From Vibrio amylolyticus (GTDB taxonomy: Bacteria; Pseudomonadota; Gammaproteobacteria; Enterobacterales; Vibrionaceae): a DNA stretch of 64,000 nucleotides. Both the position numbers and the translations under genes were made by a program. The notes beneath the pieces were generated by a model. The model saw only the letters and a program-made list of their open reading frames with translations, had not been told where the DNA came from and did no database searches. Shown in pieces: positions 34,250 through 43,066 of this stretch (within the stretch, counting starts at the first letter, position 1; every line of letters begins with the position of its first letter). The stretch is taken from the NCBI RefSeq assembly GCF_023145695.1, contig NZ_JAJHVV010000012.1, positions 82,999-146,998 of the forward strand. The letters are read 5' to 3'.

Positions 34250-35643
34250 TACGCAACCTCATCTAAATCGGTTGTCAGAACCACTTCACTACTGAAATGA
34301 TCATATTGGTACTGAGGTACAATTCGTAATGTGCAGCTATAGTGGCCACGGTGAGATTTCGATTCGTTAATCTGAATCTTGGCAAAGCTTAAAGGGTATT
34401 TGGCTAATGTTTCTTCGTTAGCAAAAGAGACATTGCTTGAGAATTTTTCGATCCATTGAGTGAGAAAGACTTCACATTCAGCTGCGGTACTAAAGCTTCC
34501 TATCATTTCCCTAACTTGTACTTTTAGATAGTGCGCAATTCGGCACGACATGAGAGTGGTCTGGATCTGTGTAAGCACTTTTTCATTGTCACTGTTGCCA
34601 TATTTCCAGATAGAATTGTTTCCGTTGAAGTAGTACTTATCTGAAAGTGGGCTTTTAGTCAGGGGAACAAAACCTTGTTGAGCATAGAATGATGAAATCT
34701 GCCCAAACAGCATGATTTTAGTCGTTGGCGAATTTAGGTAGTGACTAGACGTTGATATATTTGGGGTATTAACAATCGAACCTTGGTAGCGGTCATTCCA
34801 TCGAGATTTTAAAAAGCCAAACCAATTAACTCGGTGATGTTCTTTGATAATTGTCGAGGCAAAGGCAAAAACAGCATTTCCCCACAGGCCACTTCCTGTT
34901 TCGTTAAAGATAAACCCAGCTTTTAGATTCTGGTATCGTTCTCTCATTCGAATGGATGGCATGACAAGAGCCACAAAACGAGAGCAGCTTTTCTTTCTCA
35001 GTTGTTGCCAAGCTAAGAAGTCTGGACCCGCAAGTATCTTCTCAATTCGAACAACGTCAGAGAGCCAATCTGCACCCTCGTTAACAAAAAAATGGTTATC
35101 TGGAGCAAGAAGAATAGGGCATAGTGTTGTTTCGCCAAGCTTACCAAGAAGCTCTAGAGTAAAGAGATCATCGTAGTCGGCATCAAAATCCATATCCATT
35201 TTGATAGGATGTGTAAATAGCAAGGTGCCAAATGGCTGGCCCCCGAGAGTATTTAGCTCTTTGTTTCCAATCAGATTATACAAGTGGCTGCTTTTGGTGC
35301 TGTAGGCTTGATTCACGTCGGATGAAATTTCATGCCAGCTCATATCCAACATTCGTATTTTGGTACGTTGGCTATTAACGGGTAGGTGAATAAGCCCTTC
35401 CAAGCCAAGCCAGTTACTGTGGAGCTCTTCAAACTCGTCTGCGTGTAAAATATGGTTAAGTTGGTTAGACAACTGTTGGTCGATATTAGCAATCAATCGA
35501 CTAAGCTTACCGACTAGGCTCGAGGCGCTAGATACTATATTTGGGTCGAGTTCAGATAGTAAAGACAACGCTTTTTTCATAAAGGCGTTGTCTTTATCAT
35601 CTAGTTGATTAAAGGTTTCTTGCCAATCTGTATTTAACTGCAT
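34249..35643 (-). CDS. Second TssC-like sheath-family protein
   Basis: A 464-aa paralogue of the large sheath subunit (EvpB/ImpD family) lying just after tssC. It keeps ELHSNWLGLEGL, TLGGQPFGTLL, the CRIAHYLKVQVREMIGS block and the C-terminal beta region, but the sequence diverges strongly from the first TssC. Some T6SS clusters encode such a second TssC-like protein; its place in the machine is not well defined. The frame runs to a GTG at 35673, but a 22-nt hairpin covers that start, so the ATG at 35643 is preferred. The stop overlaps the tssE start. Confidence 0.85.
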   Translation of the reverse strand: MQLNTDWQETFNQLDDKDNAFMKKALSLLSELDPNIVSSASSLVGKLSRLIANIDQQLSNQLNHILHADEFEELHSNWLGLEGLIHLPVNSQRTKIRMLDMSWHEISSDVNQAYSTKSSHLYNLIGNKELNTLGGQPFGTLLFTHPIKMDMDFDADYDDLFTLELLGKLGETTLCPILLAPDNHFFVNEGADWLSDVVRIEKILAGPDFLAWQQLRKKSCSRFVALVMPSIRMRERYQNLKAGFIFNETGSGLWGNAVFAFASTIIKEHHRVNWFGFLKSRWNDRYQGSIVNTPNISTSSHYLNSPTTKIMLFGQISSFYAQQGFVPLTKSPLSDKYYFNGNNSIWKYGNSDNEKVLTQIQTTLMSCRIAHYLKVQVREMIGSFSTAAECEVFLTQWIEKFSSNVSFANEETLAKYPLSFAKIQINESKSHRGHYSCTLRIVPQYQYDHFSSEVVLTTDLDEVA

Positions 35644-35651
35644 ACAAATAA

Positions 35652-35673
35652 GTGGCCGAATTACTCCGGCCAC
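35652..35673 (-). other. Intercistronic hairpin between tssC and the second tssC-like gene
   Basis: A perfect 7-bp GC-rich stem GTGGCCG/CGGCCAC with an 8-nt loop lies 8 nt before the ATG of the second gene and 9 nt after the tssC stop. It could lower translation or protect the upstream sheath message, giving unequal dosage. There is no T-run, so it is not a terminator. Confidence 0.65.
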
Positions 35674-35682
35674 ATCCTTCGG

Positions 35683-37161
35683 TTAACCAGGGATCTTAGC
35701 AACCATACGAACAGAGGTTGTCAGCTCTTCTAGCTGTAACCAAGGGCGTAAGTGTGCAACCGCTGAATACGAACCTGGTCGACCAGGCTGTTCAACAACT
35801 TCAATACGAGACTCACATAGAGGTGTTTTTCCACGTTGCTCATTACCAATGGCACCTGAATTGGTATATTGATCGATCCACAATTGAAGTTCCCTTTGAA
35901 TATCAGGAGCTTCAAGATTAGAACCTAATTTGTCACGACCCATGATTTTCAAGTAGTGGGCGATACGACTACTTGCCATGATATACGGCAAACGTGCAGA
36001 AATCGCGGCATTGGCAGTGGCATCAGGGTCGGTAAACGTTTTAGGTTTTTGAGTCGTTTGACCACCGATAAATACGCCATAGTTGGAGTTTTTGTAGTGA
36101 ACGAGTGGCAAGAAGCCTAAGTCGCTGAGCTCTTTTTCTCGTTCATCAGTTAGATTTACTTCAGTAGGACATTGTTGAAGAATGTCACCGGCTTCAGATT
36201 TGTAGGTTAGGTTCGGAAGGTCTTCTACTTTACCTCCATTATCTAAACCACGAATTGAAGTACACCAACCTGTTGCTGTATACGCTTGAGTCATTTTAAG
36301 GCCCAAATCGTAAGCGGCATTAGACCAAACTAGCTGATCATTACCAGCTGGTTTAGGGTTGCCATCCATGTCTGTATCAAGTTCTTCATACTCAAATACA
36401 TTAGTACCTAACCCTTTTCCACCGTAAGGCAGTCTGGCTAACGTTCTTGGTAGGGTTAAAGTAACGTATCGAGCATCATCACTTTCTCTAAATGAATTCC
36501 ATGCAGCATAAGCAGGGGAGTCAAAACCTGCCGCAACCGGTTTACCTTCGTTGAATGTTGTGAAGTCATTAAATTCGAACATCTCAGCATTTGCAGAAGC
36601 GACAAAAGGTGCGTGACAAGCAGCCGCCACTTCGCCCATATATCTAAGTAGAGCAACGTCTTCATCTTTCGCACTGAATTCGTAGTCACCAATGAACGCT
36701 CCGTATGGCTCGCCACCAGCAGTACCGTATTCACCTTGGTACACCGCATTGAAGAGAGGGCTTCGATCGATTGCTGGCGCATCTTCAAACTGCTCAAGAA
36801 GCTCTTCTTGTGTGAAATCAACCATTTTAATCTTCAGATCTCTACCAAGCTCGCTTTCTTTAACCAGTTTTTGCACTCCGCGCCATGATCCTTCCAGTTT
36901 TTGAAAGTCATCTTTTTGCATAACGGCAGAGAGCTGCTTTGACAATTTCTTATCAATTTCACAAATGGCATTTTCAATGGTCTTTGTGACGTTTTTATCC
37001 CATGTAACCGTGCCTGATAGCGCTTGTTCTGCAAGAACAGAGAAAAGCTCTTTGGTCGTGTCAGCAGGTGTTTGAGTCGTTGCTTCAATGGCTCTGTCTA
37101 AAAAGCTCAGTGAGCCTTCCGCAGCTTCGGGTTGCGCTTGATTCTCAGTTTCTGTACTCAT
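35683..37161 (-). CDS. tssC: T6SS contractile sheath large subunit TssC (VipB)
   Basis: A 492-aa subunit that forms the contractile sheath with TssB. It shows the family blocks EGSWRGVQKLV, DRSPLFNAVYQGEYGTAGGEPYG, the RYVTLTLPRTLARLPYG stretch, SSRIAHYLKIMGRDKLGS and the C-terminal RPGSYSAVAHLRPWLQLEEL. Length is standard. The start codon overlaps the tssB stop by one nt, ensuring matched synthesis of the two sheath proteins. Confidence 0.97.
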   Translation of the reverse strand: MSTETENQAQPEAAEGSLSFLDRAIEATTQTPADTTKELFSVLAEQALSGTVTWDKNVTKTIENAICEIDKKLSKQLSAVMQKDDFQKLEGSWRGVQKLVKESELGRDLKIKMVDFTQEELLEQFEDAPAIDRSPLFNAVYQGEYGTAGGEPYGAFIGDYEFSAKDEDVALLRYMGEVAAACHAPFVASANAEMFEFNDFTTFNEGKPVAAGFDSPAYAAWNSFRESDDARYVTLTLPRTLARLPYGGKGLGTNVFEYEELDTDMDGNPKPAGNDQLVWSNAAYDLGLKMTQAYTATGWCTSIRGLDNGGKVEDLPNLTYKSEAGDILQQCPTEVNLTDEREKELSDLGFLPLVHYKNSNYGVFIGGQTTQKPKTFTDPDATANAAISARLPYIMASSRIAHYLKIMGRDKLGSNLEAPDIQRELQLWIDQYTNSGAIGNEQRGKTPLCESRIEVVEQPGRPGSYSAVAHLRPWLQLEELTTSVRMVAKIPG

Positions 37162-37664
37162 TATTCTGCTCCCTCGCTGTCAATACCAAGCTCACCAGAC
37201 AAAGCGTTGATGGTGTCAGCACTTTGAAGAACCTCTTTAAGAAGTTTTTCTAAATCACGAGAGCGGTCTGCTTTAGATAATAGAACCTTGAGTTGGTTAC
37301 GCGTTTCGACGAGCTTTTTCAGAGGTTCAACTTGATCAATAATGGCTTCAGGTTCGAAGTCTTTCATTGATGAAAATTTCAGATCTGCTGAAAATTCGCT
37401 ATCGTCATCAGCTAAGACATTCTCAACTTTTAATGAAAGCTCTGGACCGACGCGTTTCATTACGTTGTCGAAATTATCTTTATCAACATTATAAAATTCA
37501 CGATCTTCTACATCAGATTTATCTTGTTTATGACCAGAGTAGTCTCCAATCACACCGACAACAAAAGGAAGTTCTTTTGTTTCTACTGCGCCGTTAGTTT
37601 CCACATCGTAAGTAATACTTACACGGTTTTTACTGACGCGTTTATGTTGGGAATTTAATGCCAC
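37161..37664 (-). CDS. tssB: T6SS contractile sheath small subunit TssB (VipA)
   Basis: A 167-aa sheath subunit. It opens with the strand VSITYDVETNGA, followed by ELPFVVGVIGDYSGH and the FDNVMKRVGPELSLKVEN block. The C-terminal helical part (VETRNQLKVLLSKADRSRDLEKLLKEVL) carries the ClpV-recognition helix in the family. It precedes tssC with a one-nt overlap and follows hcp by 16 nt. Confidence 0.96.
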   Translation of the reverse strand: MALNSQHKRVSKNRVSITYDVETNGAVETKELPFVVGVIGDYSGHKQDKSDVEDREFYNVDKDNFDNVMKRVGPELSLKVENVLADDDSEFSADLKFSSMKDFEPEAIIDQVEPLKKLVETRNQLKVLLSKADRSRDLEKLLKEVLQSADTINALSGELGIDSEGAE

Positions 37665-37680
37665 GATAGCGCTCCTTTAA

Positions 37681-38202
37681 TTAGCTAGCAGTAGAGGTGA
37701 CTTTAGCTTGAGTAGCATCAAAGCCAACTTCAGGGCCTTTATCAATCTTGCCGCCTTCGCCTTCAATGTAGTAAGCCTTTGATATTTGTGTGTAAGTTAA
37801 GCTAAATGATTCGTTTGGAAGTGAACCGTCAGTCGCAGACATATTGTAGCTAGACATACGAGCTGCACTTAAAGTGACGATTAGGTAAGGATCGGCACCT
37901 GAACCTTCACGATTAGGTTTCGTCATAATGACTTCAATTGTTTTTCCTTCGCCACCCGGTGCATATAGAAATGTTGTTAGGAATGGACTTGCACCATCAC
38001 AAACGCGGTTAATATTAATTTCGCCTAATGCAACCATACCTTTGTCTGCATTGTTCGCATTACCAACGTCGATACCGACGCCACGAACAGCACTCCAAGA
38101 AAGGCTATCGATCGCAAAGAAGCCATCTTTGCCACCTATCTTGTCGACGGTTGCAGCGCCTTTAGGGTTTGTGCCATCGATTCTCATGAAAATTGAAGCC
38201 AT
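37681..38202 (-). CDS. hcp: T6SS inner-tube protein Hcp (TssD)
   Basis: A 173-aa ring-forming tube protein, secreted with VgrG. It begins ASIFMRIDG and contains GFFAIDSLSWSAVRGV, the PFLTTFLYAPGGEGKTIEVIM central strands and a conserved SFSLTYTQISKAYY segment. Length is typical and there is no C-terminal effector extension. A gap of 31 nt separates it from tssA and 16 nt from tssB. Confidence 0.96.
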   Translation of the reverse strand: MASIFMRIDGTNPKGAATVDKIGGKDGFFAIDSLSWSAVRGVGIDVGNANNADKGMVALGEININRVCDGASPFLTTFLYAPGGEGKTIEVIMTKPNREGSGADPYLIVTLSAARMSSYNMSATDGSLPNESFSLTYTQISKAYYIEGEGGKIDKGPEVGFDATQAKVTSTAS

Positions 38203-38233
38203 TGTTTTCTCCTTTGCGTTATCGCATTTTTAG

Positions 38234-39652
38234 TTACCACTCGAAGCTAGTGACGGCGCCACTATCTTGAGAAGGTTGTTGTCCAGTTTCTGTCCGTGTT
38301 GCTGTAGTAGCCGTATCACTGACGTTAAAATTGTCGCTTGGATCATTGCTACTTAGCGAAGAACCAGACGAGGTAAGAGCGGTATTTGTTGATGAGGATG
38401 ATTTTTTTGCTAAATCGGTTTGAGATAAGTTATCCATACCCGTTAGCTGATTTATCTGTTGTAGCATTTGAGTATCTTTACCTACCATTTCTTCTAGAAG
38501 CTCGGGCAAACTTAAGTAACCCCAACGAATTGCGCGCTCCAACAAAAATGAGATTGGGCTATGTGGTTCGGCTTGTTTAAAATAGTCCGAGATTTTACGT
38601 AACTCATGAAAAGCTTGATCGCGATTAGTAACGGCACCCTGAGCGGATATTATCGAAGCTGAGTTATTCTCTATCGAAATAGGAGCAGGGGCATCCGTGG
38701 TTGGCGCTGATTGCTGGAGAGTTGAATTGATAGAATTGTTTTCTTCAGATATGCCAATTGAAGGTTCTATTCTGTTTTCTACGCGGCTTGATACTGTCTC
38801 TTGAGAGTGGGCCTGAACGACAGGCGCTGCTGCAATTGCAAAATGGTCATCTAATGGCCAAGCAGAAAATGTATCACTGACTAAGAATTTAATGGCGTTA
38901 ATAAAATCAGCAATATTGGCTTTTATGAATTTAAATGAAATAGGGGTTACCCCCAACTCTTTGCAGTGCGCTGCGATCACATCCTCAGATTGAGATAAGT
39001 TTTGATAAGCATTCGATAATGCGTTTAGTGTTTCTTGCACGTTACTGTTGAATTGAGATGAAGCCGATTGTTTGACTTCCGCTAGCGAGCCACTGCGTTC
39101 TGCCGTTAAATAATCAAAGAAACTGATTTCGCCAACAAGGGGAAGTAACTGGAGAGGCATGAATACTGCTGTTGAGTCGGGGCTTTCACCAACAAGTTGA
39201 AGTAAGGGCTTTAATCTAAATTCAGCAAGCTCTTTATCACCTTCTGGCCCTTCCGCAGCTTTGCGTTTACCTTCAGGAAGCATAGGGTTTAGCTCACCCC
39301 AGTGCCTTTCAAGTAAGCCATGCATAGCCTCAATCGCTGATGCAAAGTTATTGAAGGGGTCACGGGAAAAAAGCTGGCTCGCAATATACCAACCAAGTAT
39401 TTCTAGATCTTTGGTTTGTTGTTCGAGTGCGTCTTGAGTGACCGTTCTTAACGTTTCCCAATTCGTATCATTAGTTTCCAGCAACTCCTGGTTACTTGAC
39501 GCTTCAGGGGTTTCAATCAGCTGTCGAAAAGAGGACTGCGCTGTGTTGTAAGCGTTCCTCAATCCTCGATAAGCACTTCTGTCCAATTTTAGATATGTAC
39601 CACATGGCTTGTCGTCTGATATTGGTGTTAACAAGCTATTCACATCAACCAT
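38234..39652 (-). CDS. tssA: T6SS tube/sheath assembly protein TssA
   Basis: A 472-aa cytosolic protein. The N-terminal ImpA_N domain (about 1-150, SLLTPISDDKPCGTYLKLD and GWYIASQLF) is followed by the central RHWGELNPMLPEGKRKAAEG region. A serine- and glutamine-rich linker leads to a C-terminal segment LRKISDYFKQAEPHSPISFLLERAIRWGYLSLPELL, shared by one TssA class. TssA caps or primes the growing sheath. An ATG at 39658 is also in frame, but GGA 6 nt before the ATG at 39652 favours the latter. Confidence 0.9.
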   Translation of the reverse strand: MVDVNSLLTPISDDKPCGTYLKLDRSAYRGLRNAYNTAQSSFRQLIETPEASSNQELLETNDTNWETLRTVTQDALEQQTKDLEILGWYIASQLFSRDPFNNFASAIEAMHGLLERHWGELNPMLPEGKRKAAEGPEGDKELAEFRLKPLLQLVGESPDSTAVFMPLQLLPLVGEISFFDYLTAERSGSLAEVKQSASSQFNSNVQETLNALSNAYQNLSQSEDVIAAHCKELGVTPISFKFIKANIADFINAIKFLVSDTFSAWPLDDHFAIAAAPVVQAHSQETVSSRVENRIEPSIGISEENNSINSTLQQSAPTTDAPAPISIENNSASIISAQGAVTNRDQAFHELRKISDYFKQAEPHSPISFLLERAIRWGYLSLPELLEEMVGKDTQMLQQINQLTGMDNLSQTDLAKKSSSSTNTALTSSGSSLSSNDPSDNFNVSDTATTATRTETGQQPSQDSGAVTSFEW

Positions 39653-39871
39653 ATGCATTCCATTGCTATTTGGGGTTGTAATTAAGTAAGGTACTTCTAC
39701 CGCACTGTTGGTTTTTTGTTAATAAATATAACAGTTTATTAATGAGTCTAAGTCTAGGTATAAATTATTTAATCTGCTATATAAATTATACTTTTAATCA
39801 AAAACTAGAGCTTCATCTAAGAAATCAAAGAGAAAACACGTAGAAAATTCATTACCAAGGGGAGTGAACCA
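39653..39871. promoter_or_regulatory. AT-rich gap between paar and tssA, probable internal promoter
   Basis: This 219-nt AT-rich stretch is the largest gap inside the T6SS locus. It splits the vgrG-orf-paar group from tssA onward. No sigma-54-type -24/-12 pair and no clear terminator is visible. It probably holds a promoter for the structural genes. Confidence 0.4.
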
Positions 39872-40171
39872 TCAACCACCGATAAGGACGGTTGGCATTC
39901 CTAAAACGATTGTACCGCCATGTGCGGTTGTATCCCCCATTCGAGCAGCGGGTTTATTCATGATTAAGACTGTTGCACTGCCTTTAATTATCGAATCCGG
40001 TGGACCAACACAGACACACATATCACCTAGTGTTGCTGCTGGCATATTCCCAATGAGTACAGTGGGTACACCCGGACCAGTTATTGGCCCGCCAATATGA
40101 GGAATGGGAGGGACAGCGGGTGTTTGCATTGGACAAACGTGCATATCCGTCAATCTGGCCGCTAATGTCAT
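39872..40171 (-). CDS. T6SS spike-tip PAAR protein
   Basis: A 99-aa PAAR-repeat protein that sharpens the VgrG spike. It contains ARLTDMHVCPMQTPA with early His/Cys metal ligands, repeated GPGVPTVLIGNMPAATLGD and NKPAARMGDTTAHGG motifs, and ends VLIGG. It is PAAR-only, with no N- or C-terminal toxin. The frame extends upstream into the preceding gene, but the ATG at 40171 has AGGGGG 9 nt before it and gives the canonical start. It follows the unknown gene by 2 nt. Confidence 0.93.
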   Translation of the reverse strand: MTLAARLTDMHVCPMQTPAVPPIPHIGGPITGPGVPTVLIGNMPAATLGDMCVCVGPPDSIIKGSATVLIMNKPAARMGDTTAHGGTIVLGMPTVLIGG

Positions 40172-40173
40172 AG

Positions 40174-40734
40174 TTAGGTGCCCCCTTTTGCTATGTTTGT
40201 TGCTGTTTCTATTGCGTAGTGATAGTAGCGGTGAGTATGTTCCCACTCTGGTAGGGCGGCAGCATGGTTAATTGAGCCAGCCACTGCTTTTGAATAGAGC
40301 AGAGCATCAGGCATAACCTGTGGTAAATCTGGGGCTACAATACTGCCTGAACCATTCCAAAATACCGCTTGAGCAAGCCATGATGGTCCACAGTTTACAT
40401 TAAGGCGGGTGGCGAATAATTCGGCTTTCCGGCGTAGTTCTTCAGAAGGTGTTTGAGCCCATGATTTTGCCGTTTCAATGCACTGAATCTGAGTTGGGTT
40501 CCAATCTTCTTTTCGCTGTTCTAAACAAAGGGCAGCCCACCAAATAGCTTCTCGAACTGGAAGAGCGTGTGCAAAGAACTGGCACAGATCAAAATATTGT
40601 TCATTAGCGTTGAGTATCTCAATGGATTCATTGATGCTGCTATCTTCGGTGATAAGAGAGAGTGTCTCTTCCGATGGTTTGAAGCGCCCAATTACTTGCA
40701 TACCAACTTGGTAGGGGATTTTCTTATAACTCAT
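40174..40734 (-). CDS. Unknown T6SS-associated protein between vgrG and paar
   Basis: A 186-aa protein, soluble by sequence, with no signal peptide. I do not recognise its domain with certainty. Features include a helical tryptophan-rich middle (ALPVREAIWWAALCLEQRKEDWNPTQ) and a SWLAQAVFWNGSGSIVAPDLP segment. Its start overlaps the vgrG stop (TAATG) and it ends 2 nt before paar. Genes in this position are often adaptors or chaperones that load PAAR or effectors onto VgrG, which is the best guess. An effector role is not excluded. Confidence 0.6.
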   Translation of the reverse strand: MSYKKIPYQVGMQVIGRFKPSEETLSLITEDSSINESIEILNANEQYFDLCQFFAHALPVREAIWWAALCLEQRKEDWNPTQIQCIETAKSWAQTPSEELRRKAELFATRLNVNCGPSWLAQAVFWNGSGSIVAPDLPQVMPDALLYSKAVAGSINHAAALPEWEHTHRYYHYAIETATNIAKGGT

Positions 40735-42713
40735 TAATTCACCTTCACGATTGCGCCTTTTAGCTCGCCCATCACACCACCATCAAACGTTGCTTTAAGC
40801 CCAGATTTAAACTCAGCGCTCAGTTGACCTTCCGCACTAAGCGTTGTGTCCGCTTTTATTGCTACGCTAAGGCCTTTGATTGAGTTAGAACTGGTTGCTT
40901 CAAGTGCGGTTGTTACCCCTGAAATTTTGTTTGCAGATGTTGCTTTGCTTGTCACGTTGACACCTTCAAGAGTAAGACCACTGCTCGCTTTAATATCGAT
41001 GTTTGTTGCTTCAATTGAGATAGCAGATGACGACATTGATATTTTGCTCGAGCCAACGACGAGATCGAGTGAATCGCTTCCCTCTAACTTGATGGATTTA
41101 CCTTTTTCCGACAGTGCTTTAGTGACTTCTAGTGTGTAATTGTCTTCTGTTGAAATGGTCATTTTTTTCGTAACCGATTGAGAAAGTTCACCCTTTATTG
41201 TCTCGGTTTGATTTTCTTCAACGTCGTGAGTTAAGTCTTTCGCTGCATGAAGATAGATAAGCTCATTATCTTTTTTATCATCAAAATAGAGCTCATTCGC
41301 AAGCCCATCAAGTTTGGTGCTTATTCCAGACTTCGTGGTATTTTCTTCTTTGTAAGGAGGGCTGTTCTTACTGTTGTAGACACTCCCCGTGATAATAGGC
41401 TGGTCGGGGTCGCCATCAATAAATGAGACTAAGACTTCATGGCCAACTCGCGGGACAAATTGGCTTCCATAGCCAGAGCCCGCCAGCATTTGTGCGACCC
41501 GTACGTAGCAACTGGTTTTATCACCACTTGTTTCGGTGTCCCAGTGAAATTGAATTCGGACTCTACCTTGATCATCCTGATTGATTTCTCCAGCTGTCGA
41601 ACCCGCAACAATGGCACTTTGAAGCCCAAGTATTTTCTTCTTACTCATGGGCGTTGGATAGTGGGGGGTGTCTTTAGCAATTAGCGTGAGATCGGATGAC
41701 ACTTGCTCTTTTGAATAAGACCTTGTTTGGGAAATAACAGAGTACTCGCCAAGCAATGACTTATCTAAATGACTATTGAGCGTAAACCAAGTTCCGACTT
41801 CGAAGTTATCATGATGTGCTATTGCTTCAACGGTGGAAAAGTTCTGCTCAAGTTGTTCGATACGCCTTTTCGCAAGGTTACTCGCAAGGTCGGTTTTATC
41901 ACCCAAAATACCAAGAGGAGGGTAGTGACGTGATGTAAGTTTCGTGTTGTTGGCGATCGTGTGGCTAGATTTCGTTGCTTTACTCGTCACCAACTTAGAC
42001 TGGCTGTCATCATAGGCTGATAGCTCAATACTGGCACCGTGGAATTGGGAGGTTGGCTGCCATGTTCTAATTAAGGGATTGCTTCCCGTAGGTGTTTCAG
42101 CCATATCAAATTTGCTGATGCTTGCCTGTTCAAACGGTGTTTGTGCATCCTGCATGTTTAACGTATGCCCAGAGCTTGAATAAGTGAAAAAGTAATGGAG
42201 CCCTTCTTCTGCTAATAGGCGAGTGACAAAATCAAAATCAGATTCGTCATACTGTAAACAGTACTCTCTTTTCGTGCTTGGAAGGCTTCCAAACTTGCTA
42301 TCACCACTAAATCCAGCCTGCGTAAAAACGTCCGAGACAATGTCTTTGGTTGATTGATTTTGGTAAACACGAAAATGATGAGTGTGTTTGAGTAACCAAA
42401 ACCATGGTCGCAGAATAATTCGATAAGAGGAGTACTGAAGTTTATCGTCCATACCAATGTGTTGAATATGGGTAATAACACCGTTAACGGTGCTAGATAG
42501 CTTTAAACTTCCGGACTGATTAAGGTAATGATTAACCGAGAGTTGTTGACCTAATTGGTTCTCAACTGAAAAAGATTTAGAGACTAACGTTATTGATATT
42601 TTAAAAGGCTCCGAAAGGCCTTCCTCAATAAGGCTGTCCGTAACGACATGATCTTGTCCTTTATAGTCGACAGCAGAGATTGAACTTGCTGACGCACTGA
42701 ATTGTTCAGCCAT
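40734..42713 (-). CDS. vgrG: T6SS spike protein VgrG (TssI)
   Basis: A 659-aa trimeric spike protein. The N-terminal gp27-like part (1-370) shows NHYLNQSG, the YCLQYDESDFDFVTRLLAEEGLHYFF signature and FEVGTWFTL. The gp5-like OB region follows (INQDDQGRVRIQFHWD, QMLAGSGYGSQFVPRVGHEVLVSFIDGDPDQPIITGSVYN). A C-terminal triple-helix repeat (about 500-659) ends without any added effector domain. AAGGAG 6 nt before the ATG at 42713 fixes the start; a GTG at 42719 is also in frame. It heads the T6SS operon, divergent from the HD-GYP gene. Confidence 0.96.
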   Translation of the reverse strand: MAEQFSASASSISAVDYKGQDHVVTDSLIEEGLSEPFKISITLVSKSFSVENQLGQQLSVNHYLNQSGSLKLSSTVNGVITHIQHIGMDDKLQYSSYRIILRPWFWLLKHTHHFRVYQNQSTKDIVSDVFTQAGFSGDSKFGSLPSTKREYCLQYDESDFDFVTRLLAEEGLHYFFTYSSSGHTLNMQDAQTPFEQASISKFDMAETPTGSNPLIRTWQPTSQFHGASIELSAYDDSQSKLVTSKATKSSHTIANNTKLTSRHYPPLGILGDKTDLASNLAKRRIEQLEQNFSTVEAIAHHDNFEVGTWFTLNSHLDKSLLGEYSVISQTRSYSKEQVSSDLTLIAKDTPHYPTPMSKKKILGLQSAIVAGSTAGEINQDDQGRVRIQFHWDTETSGDKTSCYVRVAQMLAGSGYGSQFVPRVGHEVLVSFIDGDPDQPIITGSVYNSKNSPPYKEENTTKSGISTKLDGLANELYFDDKKDNELIYLHAAKDLTHDVEENQTETIKGELSQSVTKKMTISTEDNYTLEVTKALSEKGKSIKLEGSDSLDLVVGSSKISMSSSAISIEATNIDIKASSGLTLEGVNVTSKATSANKISGVTTALEATSSNSIKGLSVAIKADTTLSAEGQLSAEFKSGLKATFDGGVMGELKGAIVKVN

Positions 42714-42719
42714 GATCAC

Positions 42720-43066
42720 TCCTTAATCTTAAGGCCAATAGTTACCAGTATATTCTCTAATGAACATCCTTGTAATAGTATTGTTAATGATTCATTAAAT
42801 TCATAACCTTTGCAAGTAGAGACTGGTAGGAGAACTAACGTTCTTGGAACAGGTTGCAATTAATCAATACTATTGTGGTTGTTAATTATTCGATCTGTTT
42901 GTAAATCAAACGATGTGTCAATTTTTAATTTTATTATTCGAGTGGATCGATTTGTTTTGATGATATTAAGTAACAACCTAGTAGGGTGAAAGTGCTATGC
43001 TGCTAGTTGAATAACCATTAAGGAAGTATGGTTTGAGCAGTAGGTTAGTAAGTAATGGAGTGGAAT
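42720..43066. promoter_or_regulatory. Divergent promoter region between vgrG and the HD-GYP gene
   Basis: This 347-nt AT-rich region is expected to carry the T6SS promoter on the minus strand and the HD-GYP promoter on the plus strand. The dyad AGAAC-TAAC-GTTCT at 42831-42844 lies about 120 nt before vgrG and is a candidate operator. GG/GC pairs near 42846-42857 have the wrong spacing for sigma-54. Confidence 0.5.

Noticed and set aside
15669..42713. Horizontal island boundaries around the T6SS
   Set aside because: No tRNA, integrase, transposase or long direct repeat flanks the locus and composition by eye is like the neighbours; the three heptamers alone are not an attachment site.
42831..42860. 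Possible sigma-54 promoter (TGGAAC...TTGCA) before the HD-GYP gene
   Set aside because: The GG and GC elements are 8 nt apart rather than the required 10, and no enhancer-binding protein gene is nearby.
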